Shown piece after piece: positions 12,801-18,259 of a DNA stretch of 22,286 nt. How positions within the stretch are numbered: position 1 is the first letter of the stretch; each line of letters starts with the position of its first letter. The DNA lies in assembly GCF_001949145.1 (NCBI RefSeq), contig NW_019091365.1, forward strand, positions 802,033 through 824,318, in the 5' to 3' direction. Source of the DNA: Acanthaster planci. Its lineage: Eukaryota > Echinodermata > Asteroidea > Valvatida > Acanthasteridae. The position numbers and the translations under genes are program-made. The notes beneath the pieces were generated by a model. The model worked only from the letters and a program-made list of their open reading frames with translations, ran no database searches and was not told where the DNA came from.

Positions 12801-14798
12801 AGTGTCCAATGACTTCATGCACCTGTAAGTACCATCCCCAGACTAGGGCCAGTCTACTGGACTACCTCCATATCTCGTCTGGGGCTAAGTTTGTATACAT
12901 GGACATGTATGTCTCTGTATCATCATGAAACCAAATAAAGATTTCTCATGGTAAATTTTCTACAATATGGCATTTATCACGATAACCGTAATGTACGTGT
13001 AACTTCCAAATTCTAAAGTCACAGCACTGCACAATTGTCATTACTAATCCGTGAAGTTTTAATTTCCTATATCATCATGTACATGTACTGTGATGGTGCA
13101 ATTGGCATTCACGCTCTTCTGCAATCCAGACATGCAAGGATCATGCCCACTCATCATAGGATTGTTTTCCTTTTTTTTTCCTTCTTCATTTTGTTTATTC
13201 CTTTCTATACAAATTTTCTTTTCTCTGAAGGGAGATTCACACCCTTGGAGGATTTTTTTCAAGGGAAATACTTGTAAAGTTCAAGATCAAGTCCAATGAC
13301 AAAGTGAACACCTGTTTTGTCAAAATGATGTGCATGAGTGGTTTCTGTATAGGGATGCCATCCTTACTGACTATGCATACACATTATTAAAAAGTAATGA
13401 TTGTGACTTCTTTGTTTCGTCCTGTGACATTGATTTCTGCGTAAAACTTAAGGCTCATTCTGTTACATTCTATGACTTTTGATTTAGTAACCAAGTTGCT
13501 GTGCATGTCAATTTCTTCTTTGTTATAAAGATAATCACTTGCTTTTGGGCATGTTATTATTAAGGGGTATTGCAGCATACCTGTGTACAAAACTATGGAG
13601 TGAATTATTATGTATGGCCTTTGACAGAAGGGGCAAGTTTCTTTTGCTGTTCAGTTTAGTTGCAGCTACTTCGAGAAGTAAAAGTCACTACTCCGTCATA
13701 CTCCGTGTGACTTTGAGCCAAGAAGGTTTACGTGGTTTGGTGAAATGGTTATCAGGTGTAAGAAAGCTATTAAATCAAATTATTTTCCCGTCAGCAAGTC
13801 TGCTTAATTTACATGTATACCTCCTAAAAAGTGGGATAACCATGTTTCAGAGCATGAGACAGAGCATATTTGAAAATAAAAAGATTTTTGAAAAAAAAGA
13901 AAGAAATTTTTGCTCATCAATTTTTCATTCCACCTGCCGACTGCCACTCTGTTCATGCCATTCCTGTTAATCAGACTAGTGCATGCATCAAGCCCACCAA
14001 TCACCACACTTTCTCCGCATCTTGGTTCAACCATGCTCGTCTTGGCTGCTGCTGTGACCTGGAAACACCCATCGGGCAGGACGTGCGAAATTATGCTGTG
14101 CTGTGTAGCAGTGACAGATTGCGAGACTTGAAAATCCCCAAAACAAAAAAATTTTGTTTTTCGTCTAGTTTCCCAACTCAGGCTTTTTGGATTCATCAAA
14201 ACAAATCTCCATCCAGTTCAAGAAACAAGACTACATGCACATTGCCTTATTTGTCATTCACAGCTCTCTTCGGGGCAGTCACGTACGCTGCCGTTTTACC
14301 CCAAAATTTCTCTCAAAACCAAAAGCCCTGTTCTCTTTTCTTTCTGATAAGAAAGAGGACATCACCAACAACTTGTTTAGATAGGTAGGCCTAAGTAAAG
14401 TTATTTCCAAAAAGAAGAGTTTGTTCCCTTATAATAAGAACAGGGTGCTTACGGTAATGGATCCCCATAAATGAATAGTCCCTCCTCCAAAACAGGGATC
14501 AATAAAACAGAAAGGATGAATTTATAATAAATAGCGAAACTGGTAAAGGTAAAATGTACATGTCATGACCCGATTGAACTGAATGACCAATTTCAACACG
14601 CCCACTAACGTTACTACATGATGACGTCTACGTCTAGTGACCACAGCACCGTATGAAGAAAAAAATGCAGCATTTGTGACACATAAAAGACTGATTCACT
14701 GAACTTAATCAATCATTTATCAAAACAAGAAAATACACCAAAACACAGAACTTACTCAGCAACGTTTCGAGCGTTTCAGTTTCATCAATGGACGCCAT
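1..14798 (-). CDS. GGA: GGA-family trans-Golgi clathrin adaptor (VHS-GAT-hinge part), 10 exons, 3' end outside window
   Basis: Monomeric clathrin adaptor that binds ARF-GTP at the trans-Golgi network/endosomes and packages acidic-dileucine (DxxLL) cargo such as mannose-6-phosphate receptors. Coding exons on the minus strand: 14756-14798, 11967-12051, 11534-11600, 10964-11071, 8623-8746, 8026-8126, 5717-5935, 3632-3713, 3098-3247, 802-981. All donors are GT and acceptors AG, and the phases 1,2,0,0,1,0,0,1,1,1 all join in frame, giving 386 complete codons. By exon content, residues about 1-150 are VHS (HKIQSPQE, GKFRFLNE and SPKYLG signatures), about 175-310 are GAT (LLARLLKSKHPEDL, NNNVKLLTEM, LASDTED), and the remainder is Pro/Ser-rich hinge with a clathrin-box-like LLDLSGLD. 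The gamma-ear domain is not in the window. Vertebrates carry three paralogues; this cannot be assigned to one of them, as expected for an invertebrate single GGA. Family identity comes from recalled family motifs, not a search. Confidence 0.95.
802..981 (-). CDS. GGA: GGA exon 10 (hinge, clathrin-box-like and autoinhibitory-like motifs)
   Basis: Begins DSLLDLSGLDPAPP, close to vertebrate GGA hinge LLDLSGLD, a clathrin-box-type motif. After an Ala/Pro/Ser-rich stretch it ends TQLLQDQLSSL plus a split glycine codon, resembling the internal DxxLL-like segment of vertebrate GGA1/3 hinges. Acceptor CTGCACAG, donor CTTG|GTAAGA, phase 1-1. It is the last exon seen; the rest of the hinge and the ear lie beyond position 1. 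Confidence 0.9.
982..3097 (-). other. GGA intron 9
   Basis: AT-rich intron of 2.1 kb. Exons 9 and 10 join in frame without needing anything from it. It has a T-run/G-run junction (about 2513-2530), which is common as slippage sequence. Short open frames on both strands show no recognisable protein. Confidence 0.75.
3098..3247 (-). CDS. GGA: GGA exon 9 (end of GAT, start of hinge)
   Basis: ADVLQTNDAVVKVMEMYKEK completes the third GAT helix (family: ILQANDxLTxVxxxYK), the ubiquitin/TSG101-binding region in GGAs. It then passes into Ser/Pro-rich hinge (LDQPSSPSPVNSVPSAPL). Acceptor CCCTCTAG, donor GAAG|GTAAAG, phase 1 in and 1 out. The reading frame continues beyond the donor until a stop, but exon 10 joins cleanly here. 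Confidence 0.95.
3632..3713 (-). CDS. GGA: GGA exon 8 (C-GAT helix)
   Basis: Encodes ELYIACEKMRPNLFRLASDT then EDKDDGI, matching family ELYxxCExMRPxLFRLASDTEDxD. Acceptor GATTCCAG, donor ATAG|GTAAGC, phase 0 in and 1 out. The longer plus-strand reading frame over this exon is its antisense shadow. Confidence 0.96.
3899..4148. mobile_element. MITE-like element with GGGCCCAATTTCATGG-type inverted ends
   Basis: The left end reads GGGCCCAATTTCATGG followed by TGCCTCTTAC. The reverse complement of the right end (4123-4147) reads GGCCAAATTTCATGG followed by CACTGCTTAC. These are terminal inverted repeats of about 25 bases. The interior has repeated TAAGC/GTAAGCxC words. It is about 250 bp with no coding capacity, so a non-autonomous DNA transposon is likely. 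I recall similar GGGCCCAATTTCATGG repeats from several marine invertebrates but did not check. Confidence 0.65.
4180..4336. repeat. Inverted repeat, ~37-bp arms (4180-4216 / 4301-4336)
   Basis: The left arm contains CCACTGGTGGCCATC and GTGCCGAATACAAAG. The right arm contains the reverse complement, TTTGTATTCGGCAC then GGCCACCGGTGGC, with only a few mismatches. A third related unit in direct orientation (CACTGGTGGCC... ATTACAAAGGCAA) lies at about 4471-4506. This is a foldback-type, probably transposon-derived structure immediately right of the 3899-4148 MITE; the two may be nested. Confidence 0.65.
4903..5223. mobile_element. Foldback/MITE element with ~75-85-bp terminal inverted repeats
   Basis: The ends are GCACCTCTA (4903-4911) and TAGAGGTGC (5215-5223). 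Inverted similarity runs inward for about 80 bases through GATTTTATCTGTTCAAAT and GCATCCAAATCGAACGCA on the left, matching GAACAGATAAAATC and GCGTTCAATTTGGATGC on the right. There is no coding potential. A related copy of the interior and right arm lies at about 16745-17006 in the same orientation. Confidence 0.75.
5717..5935 (-). CDS. GGA: GGA exon 7 (N-GAT, ARF-binding helices)
   Basis: Exactly 73 codons in phase 0-0. It opens LLARLLKSKHPEDLQAANRL (the ARF1-GTP-binding helix-loop-helix), followed by IKNMVKEDEKKTEKLSRR and NNNVKLLTEM. The donor AAA|GTGGGT is followed directly by an in-frame TGA, so readthrough of the intron would stop at once. This is the most conserved part of the GAT domain and supports membrane recruitment by ARF. 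Confidence 0.97.
6262..6546 (+). mobile_element. tRNA-derived SINE
   Basis: The 5' head is tRNA-like. It has an A-box-like TAGCGTAGCGG (about 6271-6281) and an exact B-box GGTTCGAGTCC inside a CCGGG/CCCGG T-stem (about 6310-6327). It is followed by a core with TTTTCTCCGGGTACTCCGG (about 6379-6397) and a 3' part AGTTGCTGAAAGCGCCATTA that runs into an A-rich AAAACAAAACAACAAAC tail. The acceptor stem does not pair, so this is not a functional tRNA gene. The core resembles one I recall as shared among marine-invertebrate SINEs; family assignment is unconfirmed. Confidence 0.8.
7237..7531. repeat. Field of degenerate direct and inverted AAGTCYGACGCCT units with hairpins
   Basis: Units of the type ATAAGTCTGACGCCTT recur in both orientations across about 290 bases. 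Two perfect stems are visible: GCCTCGTAAGTCTG (7264-7277) with CAGACTTACGAGGC (7284-7297) over a 6-base loop, and TCCGACACCT (7353-7362) with AGGTGTCGGA (7376-7385). Later units (CATCAGACTT, GGCGCAGACC, GCTGTCGGATTT) are more diverged. No coding potential is seen. Confidence 0.8.
8026..8126 (-). CDS. GGA: GGA exon 6 (VHS-GAT linker)
   Basis: Encodes GLVKEDPVYMDKQY, a proline run LPPPPPRPKN, and AAFEDEEKSK. This is the linker between VHS and GAT; vertebrate GGAs have the same PPPPRPKN-xxFEDEEKSK sequence. Acceptor CCCTCAG, donor AAG|GTTTGT, phase 1 in and 0 out. Confidence 0.96.
8127..8622 (-). other. GGA intron 5
   Basis: A 496-base intron. Overlapping minus-strand open frames exist here but have no recognisable domain and lie between two firm exons. 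Nothing else seen. Confidence 0.7.
8623..8746 (-). CDS. GGA: GGA exon 5 (VHS helices 6-8)
   Basis: Starts with YLGTKSPESVKKKVIEMMYS and goes on to W-Q-A-G-LPQEPKIIEAYQMLKKQ, the C-terminal VHS helices. The acceptor is TTGTTGTAG and the donor CAAG|GTCAGA. It leaves in phase 1, the split glycine codon being finished by the next exon. LYSW/MYSW and EAYQMLKKQG are strongly conserved in GGAs. Confidence 0.97.
8747..10963 (-). other. GGA intron 4
   Basis: A 2.2-kb intron with several G- and A-homopolymer junctions (8931-8948, 9963-9982, 10886-10900), a pyrimidine tract (about 10850-10880), and ACATGTA palindromes (9311-9329, 10621-10634). No exon or RNA gene is seen. Confidence 0.7.
10964..11071 (-). 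CDS. GGA: GGA exon 4 (VHS helices 4-5)
   Basis: Exactly 36 codons in phase 0-0, bounded by ATCCAG and AAAG|GTGAGT. It begins ALTVVEACVKNCG and continues with FHKQVGKFRFLNEMIKLVSP and K. The pattern ALTVxExCxKxCGxxFHxxVGKFRFLNE is diagnostic of the GGA VHS domain, including the surface that forms part of the DxxLL cargo groove. Confidence 0.97.
11072..11533 (-). other. GGA intron 3
   Basis: A 462-base intron between firm exons 3 and 4. Nothing beyond ordinary intron sequence is seen. Confidence 0.7.
11534..11600 (-). CDS. GGA: GGA exon 3 (VHS helix 3)
   Basis: A 67-base exon with acceptor TTTCTCTCCAG and donor CAG|GTGAGA. It encodes PEIACRLLSHKIQSPQEREA and then LQ, the most recognisable VHS stretch of GGAs (HKIQSPQE is nearly invariant). 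It enters in phase 2 and leaves in phase 0. Confidence 0.97.
11601..11966 (-). other. GGA intron 2
   Basis: A 366-base intron with a cluster of ACATGTA palindromes at about 11639-11705. Nothing else seen. Confidence 0.7.
11967..12051 (-). CDS. GGA: GGA exon 2 (VHS helices 1-2)
   Basis: Acceptor CCCCCTAG and donor GG|GTGAGT bound an 85-base exon that enters in phase 1 and leaves in phase 2. It encodes NKATSPMNRDEDW... then ...FCDRVNVELEG, matching the family pattern R/K-AT-x-P-x-N-K/R-x-x-DW-x-x-I-x-x-FC. The tryptophan and FC are the conserved VHS core positions of this segment. With exon 1 it completes the asparagine codon across the intron. Confidence 0.95.
12052..14755 (-). other. GGA intron 1
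   Basis: The 2.7-kb first intron. It holds a C-run/A-run junction (12305-12323), dense ACATGTA palindromes (12470-12560, 13075-13089), and a TGACGTC CRE-like word (about 14622-14628). Plus-strand frames of up to 172 codons in 13.5-14.4 kb overlap each other in different phases and show no domain. No exon is recognised. Confidence 0.65.
14756..14798 (-). CDS. GGA: GGA exon 1 (start codon, VHS N-terminus)
   Basis: Encodes MASIDETETLETLL plus one base, followed by donor A|GTAAGT (phase 1). The ETLE segment matches the N-terminus of vertebrate GGAs just before the VHS helix 1. The ATG at 14798 sits in AAAATGG (A at -3, G at +4), a strong initiation context. An in-frame ATG at 14891 would add 31 residues, but these show no family resemblance and run into a repeat element, so the downstream ATG was chosen. 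Confidence 0.88.
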
Positions 14799-14890
14799 TT
14801 TGCCCCTTGCAGTAGACTTGATTTCAAGTCGGTAATGGCTAGTCAACAATTTAGTGCGCCCTCTAATATTATTGTCACGGATAACCAACA
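14799..14890 (-). promoter_or_regulatory. Putative GGA 5' UTR / core promoter with YY1-like word over the start codon
   Basis: On the minus strand the sequence directly before and over the start codon reads GGCAAAATGGCGTCC, close to the YY1 consensus AAnATGGCG often found at animal translation starts near TSSs. No TATA box is evident. The segment ends at the repeat element beginning at 14891. Transcription start is not determinable from sequence alone. Confidence 0.35.
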
Positions 14891-15060
14891 TTAGAAGCCA
14901 TTACTGCGGTGGTGCAACGCTCGTGGACAGGTGGTACGCGCGGGTTCCACGCTTCTTTGACCAATAGGATGTCGATAGTGATTAGCCAATGCACGTTCGC
15001 GTCAAGCTGATGTGCGTGTGAGTGCAGCGCCACCACAGTTATGGCGTCGAATCGGATTAG
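14891..15060 (+). mobile_element. ~170-bp MITE-like element, copy A
   Basis: Starts TTAGAAGCCATTACTGCGG and ends ACAGTTATGGCGTC then AATCGGATTA. Its two ends are imperfect inverted repeats of about 30 bases (AGAAGCCATTACTGCGGTGG against GACGCCATAACTGTGGTGG on the complement). A similar element lies inverted at 16269-16437. It sits about 90 bases upstream of the GGA start codon and is more CpG-rich than its surroundings, so it may form part of the promoter region. Confidence 0.7.
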
Positions 15061-15795
15061 TCTATAAAAAGTAAAGACCGCTCTTGAAGAAAATTCACTT
15101 GTCAACCATTTCATTGAATTTATTTCATTCATCTTCATAGCAGTTAAAGACATCGATATGTTAAAATGGAACACCAAAAAGGGACAAGAATCTCAATCAC
15201 TGACGTTTTCCAACGTCATATATAATGAATATAAAAGAGGGTTCGTGACACAAAAATAATTTTAGTCTACATTTAATAAAGGGTGTCTTTAAAAAGAGGA
15301 AACCGAGATAAATTTGTATGTTTCTATTAATATAACCGATTATTTTAGTAAATGGTAAAAATCATCGGTTTCATTTTGATGTCCTCTCGTTTGACACCAA
15401 GAAATCCACATTTTTATCACAGATGACAGAGCACGAAGTGGTTTAATAGGACCAAGTAAAAATGACTTTGGCCAAACAGCTGTTTTGGTGTTGAATTCGG
15501 ACTGTCGAGGAATAGATATTTTGTCAGAATTACGTAATGTTTCCTACAATCTCCAATCTGCCTGCGAACCAAAAGCGATAAGAACAAGGGCAAAAGTTTC
15601 CTTTTTGGGTAAAGAAACCGGGGAATGTCCAAGAACACTAGGGTAAGGCTGCTTCAAGAATAAGTCAATCAGTACGGTTGTCTCTGAATTAATAATTTTC
15701 GCAGTGTACTTAATACCTTACGTTGCCTGATGCATGTGTGACGGAAATGTGGTTTTCTAGTTGTCATACGAAAGAAGACATCATACGGAAGGAAA

Positions 15796-15837
15796 GGAAA
15801 AGGCAAGGCAAGGCAAGGCAGGGCAGGGCAGGGCAGG
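15796..15837 (+). repeat. AAGGC/AGGGC pentamer tandem repeat
   Basis: About eight 5-base units: several of type AAGGC followed by several of type AGGGC. It is directly next to an inverted repeat at 15840-15858 and 15905-15923. Confidence 0.85.
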
Positions 15838-15839
15838 CA

Positions 15840-15923
15840 TTGGCAAATCACAATGCGCTAAATCTTTCAACCCTTTCCAAACGCGCATTGGGTTTAATTA
15901 TTTTGCACATTGTGATTCGCCAA
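15840..15923. repeat. Inverted repeat, 19-bp arms
   Basis: The left arm TTGGCAAATCACAATGCGC (15840-15858) pairs with GCACATTGTGATTCGCCAA (15905-15923) with two mismatches. The 46-base spacer carries another GCGCATTG. Probably the ends of a very short MITE. Confidence 0.65.
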
Positions 15924-16268
15924 CGCACTGCAAACTCTTGAAGGCGCACTATTGTAAAACGGCAGTATTAAGGTAAGAAAGTTTAGTAACCTGAAATAGG
16001 CAAACGGAATCTGTCCCCCTTGAATTTTTTTCTTGATATCGCCGCAGTGAAATTTTTTCAGAAGTCTCGTTTTTCAGAATTTTTAGAGTAGGACTAACTC
16101 TTTGCGGTCATTTGGGCACATTTTTTTGGCAAAAATTAAACACACCGTTCTCGGACAGCGCGCATTTATCCAAGACGGGTAAGCCGAAACGTATATGTTT
16201 TCCTCTGCGGTGCTCAATGCATGATTACTGGCTCTCATGTAGCCATGAATTTCAAATGACTATAGAAT

Positions 16269-16437
16269 AATCTGATTAGACGCCATAACTGTGGTGGCAC
16301 CGCGCTCACACGCACATTCTTCAGCTTGACGCTTGCGTACATTTGGCAAATCACGACACCCTGTTGGTCGAAGAGGCATGTAACGCGCACGTACCACCTG
16401 TCAACGAGCGTTGTGCCATCGCAGTAATGGCTTCTAA
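16269..16437 (-). mobile_element. ~170-bp MITE-like element, copy B (inverted relative to copy A)
   Basis: The reverse complement matches 14891-15060 over its full length at roughly 80% by eye. Shared segments include ACAGGTGGTACG, GCGTCAAGCTGA, ATGTGCGTGTGAG and CCACCACAGTTATGGCGTC. No coding capacity. Copies A and B enclose about 1.2 kb with no transposase frame, so two independent insertions of one family are as likely as one long foldback. Confidence 0.7.
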
Positions 16438-16662
16438 TTCTGGTGGTCGAATTACACTATAACGACAAAAACATATGTCTGATTGAGTTCAAACTTCACC
16501 TTTGTAATAAGGAGTGTTTGTACGTGCATACCAAGTTTGAAAAAAATCAGATCTGGCACAGCCCAGTCTTTGGCGGCGGAATTCGCCCCCCCCCCGCTGT
16601 GAGATGGGTAAAAATGACGCAGCTTTTTGAGAGAGGGATTCCGAACATGCTTAATGTAGCTT

Positions 16663-17006
16663 GCGTCATTCTGAAAAAAAAAACAGAGAAAACGAGGGGA
16701 ACCATTGCCCTGTGTTCATAGAGGATAAACCCTTGTGCACGTCAAACAGCGCATGTATCCATTGTTTGTAGCCATTGTTTGGCATGCACAAGGTTTATCC
16801 ACCACGAACACAGGGCGAGGGGTTACCTTCATTTTCTCTGTTCTCTCAGAATGACGCAATTGGAATTTGCATATTGCCATGAACAGAAAAAACCCGTTTA
16901 CCTTGTTATAACAATTGATCTCTGAAGACAAATGACAATGCGTTCGATTTGGATGCTTCCGTACTTATTTGAACAGATGAAATCAGAGAAAATTTGTTTT
17001 CCTTAA
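16663..17006 (+). mobile_element. Second copy of the 4.9-kb foldback family, left-truncated, with a large internal palindrome
   Basis: From 16745 onwards it parallels 4970-5223. Shared segments include GTTTGGCATGCACAAG, TTTATCCACNACGAAC, GAATGACGCAA, TTGTTATA, TCTGAAGACA, TTTGGATGC and TTTGAACAGAT. In addition, 16663-16745 is an inverted copy of 16775-16857: both ends are GCGTCATT/AATGACGC, with ACAGAGAAAA, CCTGTGTTC and GGATAAAC shared inside. The left terminal repeat of copy one is not found here. Confidence 0.7.
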
Positions 17007-17340
17007 AGTTTCTCTTTTAACAACGCCTTGAGTTGACCATAGACGCATGATGCAAATATTATCTTTATCTCCAAATTTTACATTACACTTGCCCTTAAAC
17101 TTGGGAAATTTTCTTAACTGTACCTTTGTGTCAGTCTTTGCAGGTAACAGGAACATATTCGAATGTTTTGAAAACTGTCGGGGAAAAATGCGAAAAAATA
17201 TCCCCAAAGGGCCTCGGACACTGTTGAGCAGCCTTAGACAGGGTGGTCTAAATTGAAAGACGAAATTGATGAAGTTTAAAAAAAAAACTACCCCAAGACA
17301 GAGACCAAGCAAAGGTTTTAAACCTTGTGGCCCCGTTCGG

Positions 17341-18259
17341 CTACTCTTGAGGGAATCCCTGCCCAGTGTGGTCTTGGCACCAGACATCCAGTTCTACAAG
17401 GAGGGAATCCAGCACTGGTCTCTGTTCGGGGTCGGCTGCTAAACACACGTTGCAGAGCGGTATGAGGTCAGACATACCGGGTACCCGGCAGGCAATGTCT
17501 GTCATCAGGACTCCCAGGCCGAAGACGTCTGACCTGACACCGTAGGGTACCAGGCCCTCTACCACTTCAGGTGCGATGTGCCTGCAGTGGCGGTAGTACT
17601 CGGCCTTCTCTGAGGGCGTCAGTGTGAGGCACTGCGAGGTGGGCCCCGTCAACATCTTGGCGTTTCCAAGGTCGATGATCCGGCCATACCACCTCTCTTT
17701 GGACTCGTCTGGTTGGCTCCAGTCCCTCCAGAGAAGCACGTTGTTGCACTGCAAGTCGCAATGGGCCCACCCTGATTGGTGGAGGGCGGAGAGCCCTGTG
17801 ATAACGTCGTAGAGTACCAAGGCCCAGTTTTCGATCGATAATGAGGGCGTCCGATGACGGAGCACATTGAAGATACTCAATGTCTGCATCGACTCTTGGT
17901 TTCCTATGAACTCCTGAGCGAAAGATAGATCGGAGATCACCCCGATCAACTTTGGGAAGACGGGGCAGTGCTTCACTGCCCTTAGGGCCCTGATCTCCTT
18001 TGCCATGGTGGCGTGGGAGTGGGCGGGACTCCCGACGAACCACTTTAATGCAACCATTGACGAACCTCCCTCGGGTTTCAGGTACCGCATCAGGCGGACC
18101 ACTCCACTTTGTCCCCGGCCGAGAATCAGCGGTTGATGGGGCTTCTTGCAGATGGAGCGCAGGTCCTTCTTCTCGATCGAGGGAGCTCCGTCATATTCAT
18201 CTTCACCGTCACTCTGCTCCTGCACATGATTGCTCTGTTGCTTGACTTGTGACCTACTT
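17341..18259 (-). CDS. Kinase-like gene, last exon: complete kinase domain and stop
   Basis: Acceptor TTTGCCCTACAG precedes SRSQVKQQSNHVQEQ, an acidic linker (SDGEDEYDG), then the kinase domain and the stop TAG at 17343-17341. Seen directly: glycine loop GRGQSGVV, VALKWF, GLSALHQSGWAHCDLQCNN, YGRIIDLGNAKML, HIAPEVVEG, GVRSDVFGLGVL and EQRPVLDSLL. All the catalytic residues of an active kinase are present (Lys, Glu, Asp, Asn, Asp). The HRD arginine is Cys, the following lysine (HRDLK) is Gln, and DFG is DLG. The whole domain is in one exon, unlike most animal kinases, which hints at a retrotransposed or rapidly evolving domain. Confidence 0.92.

Larger units (their letters stand above)
14799..17340. 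other. Intergenic region between GGA and kinase-like gene
   Basis: 2.5 kb between the stop codon of the upstream kinase-like gene and the GGA start. It contains MITE copies A and B, the pentamer repeat/hairpin at 15796-15923, a CRE-like hairpin at 15201-15218, and the foldback copy at 16663-17006. The final ~330 bases before 17340 should be the 3' UTR of the kinase-like gene; no strict AATAAA is seen there on the minus strand. No other gene is recognised. Confidence 0.7.

Noticed and set aside
13539-14388. Overlapping plus-strand open frames of up to 172 codons in GGA intron 1
   Set aside because: Three frames overlap with no recognised domain, no consistent splice sites and low-complexity A/T-rich coding; nothing favours one of them.
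14799-14891. In-frame upstream ATG at 14891 for GGA
   Set aside because: The 31 extra residues do not resemble any GGA and the ATG lies inside a repeat element; the ATG at 14798 has the better context.
15060-16268. Transposase gene between the inverted ~170-bp elements
   Set aside because: Only short unrelated frames are present; no catalytic motif is visible.
17567-18043. Alternative minus-strand 158-codon frame over the kinase exon
   Set aside because: Shifted-frame shadow of the kinase domain with no motif of its own.
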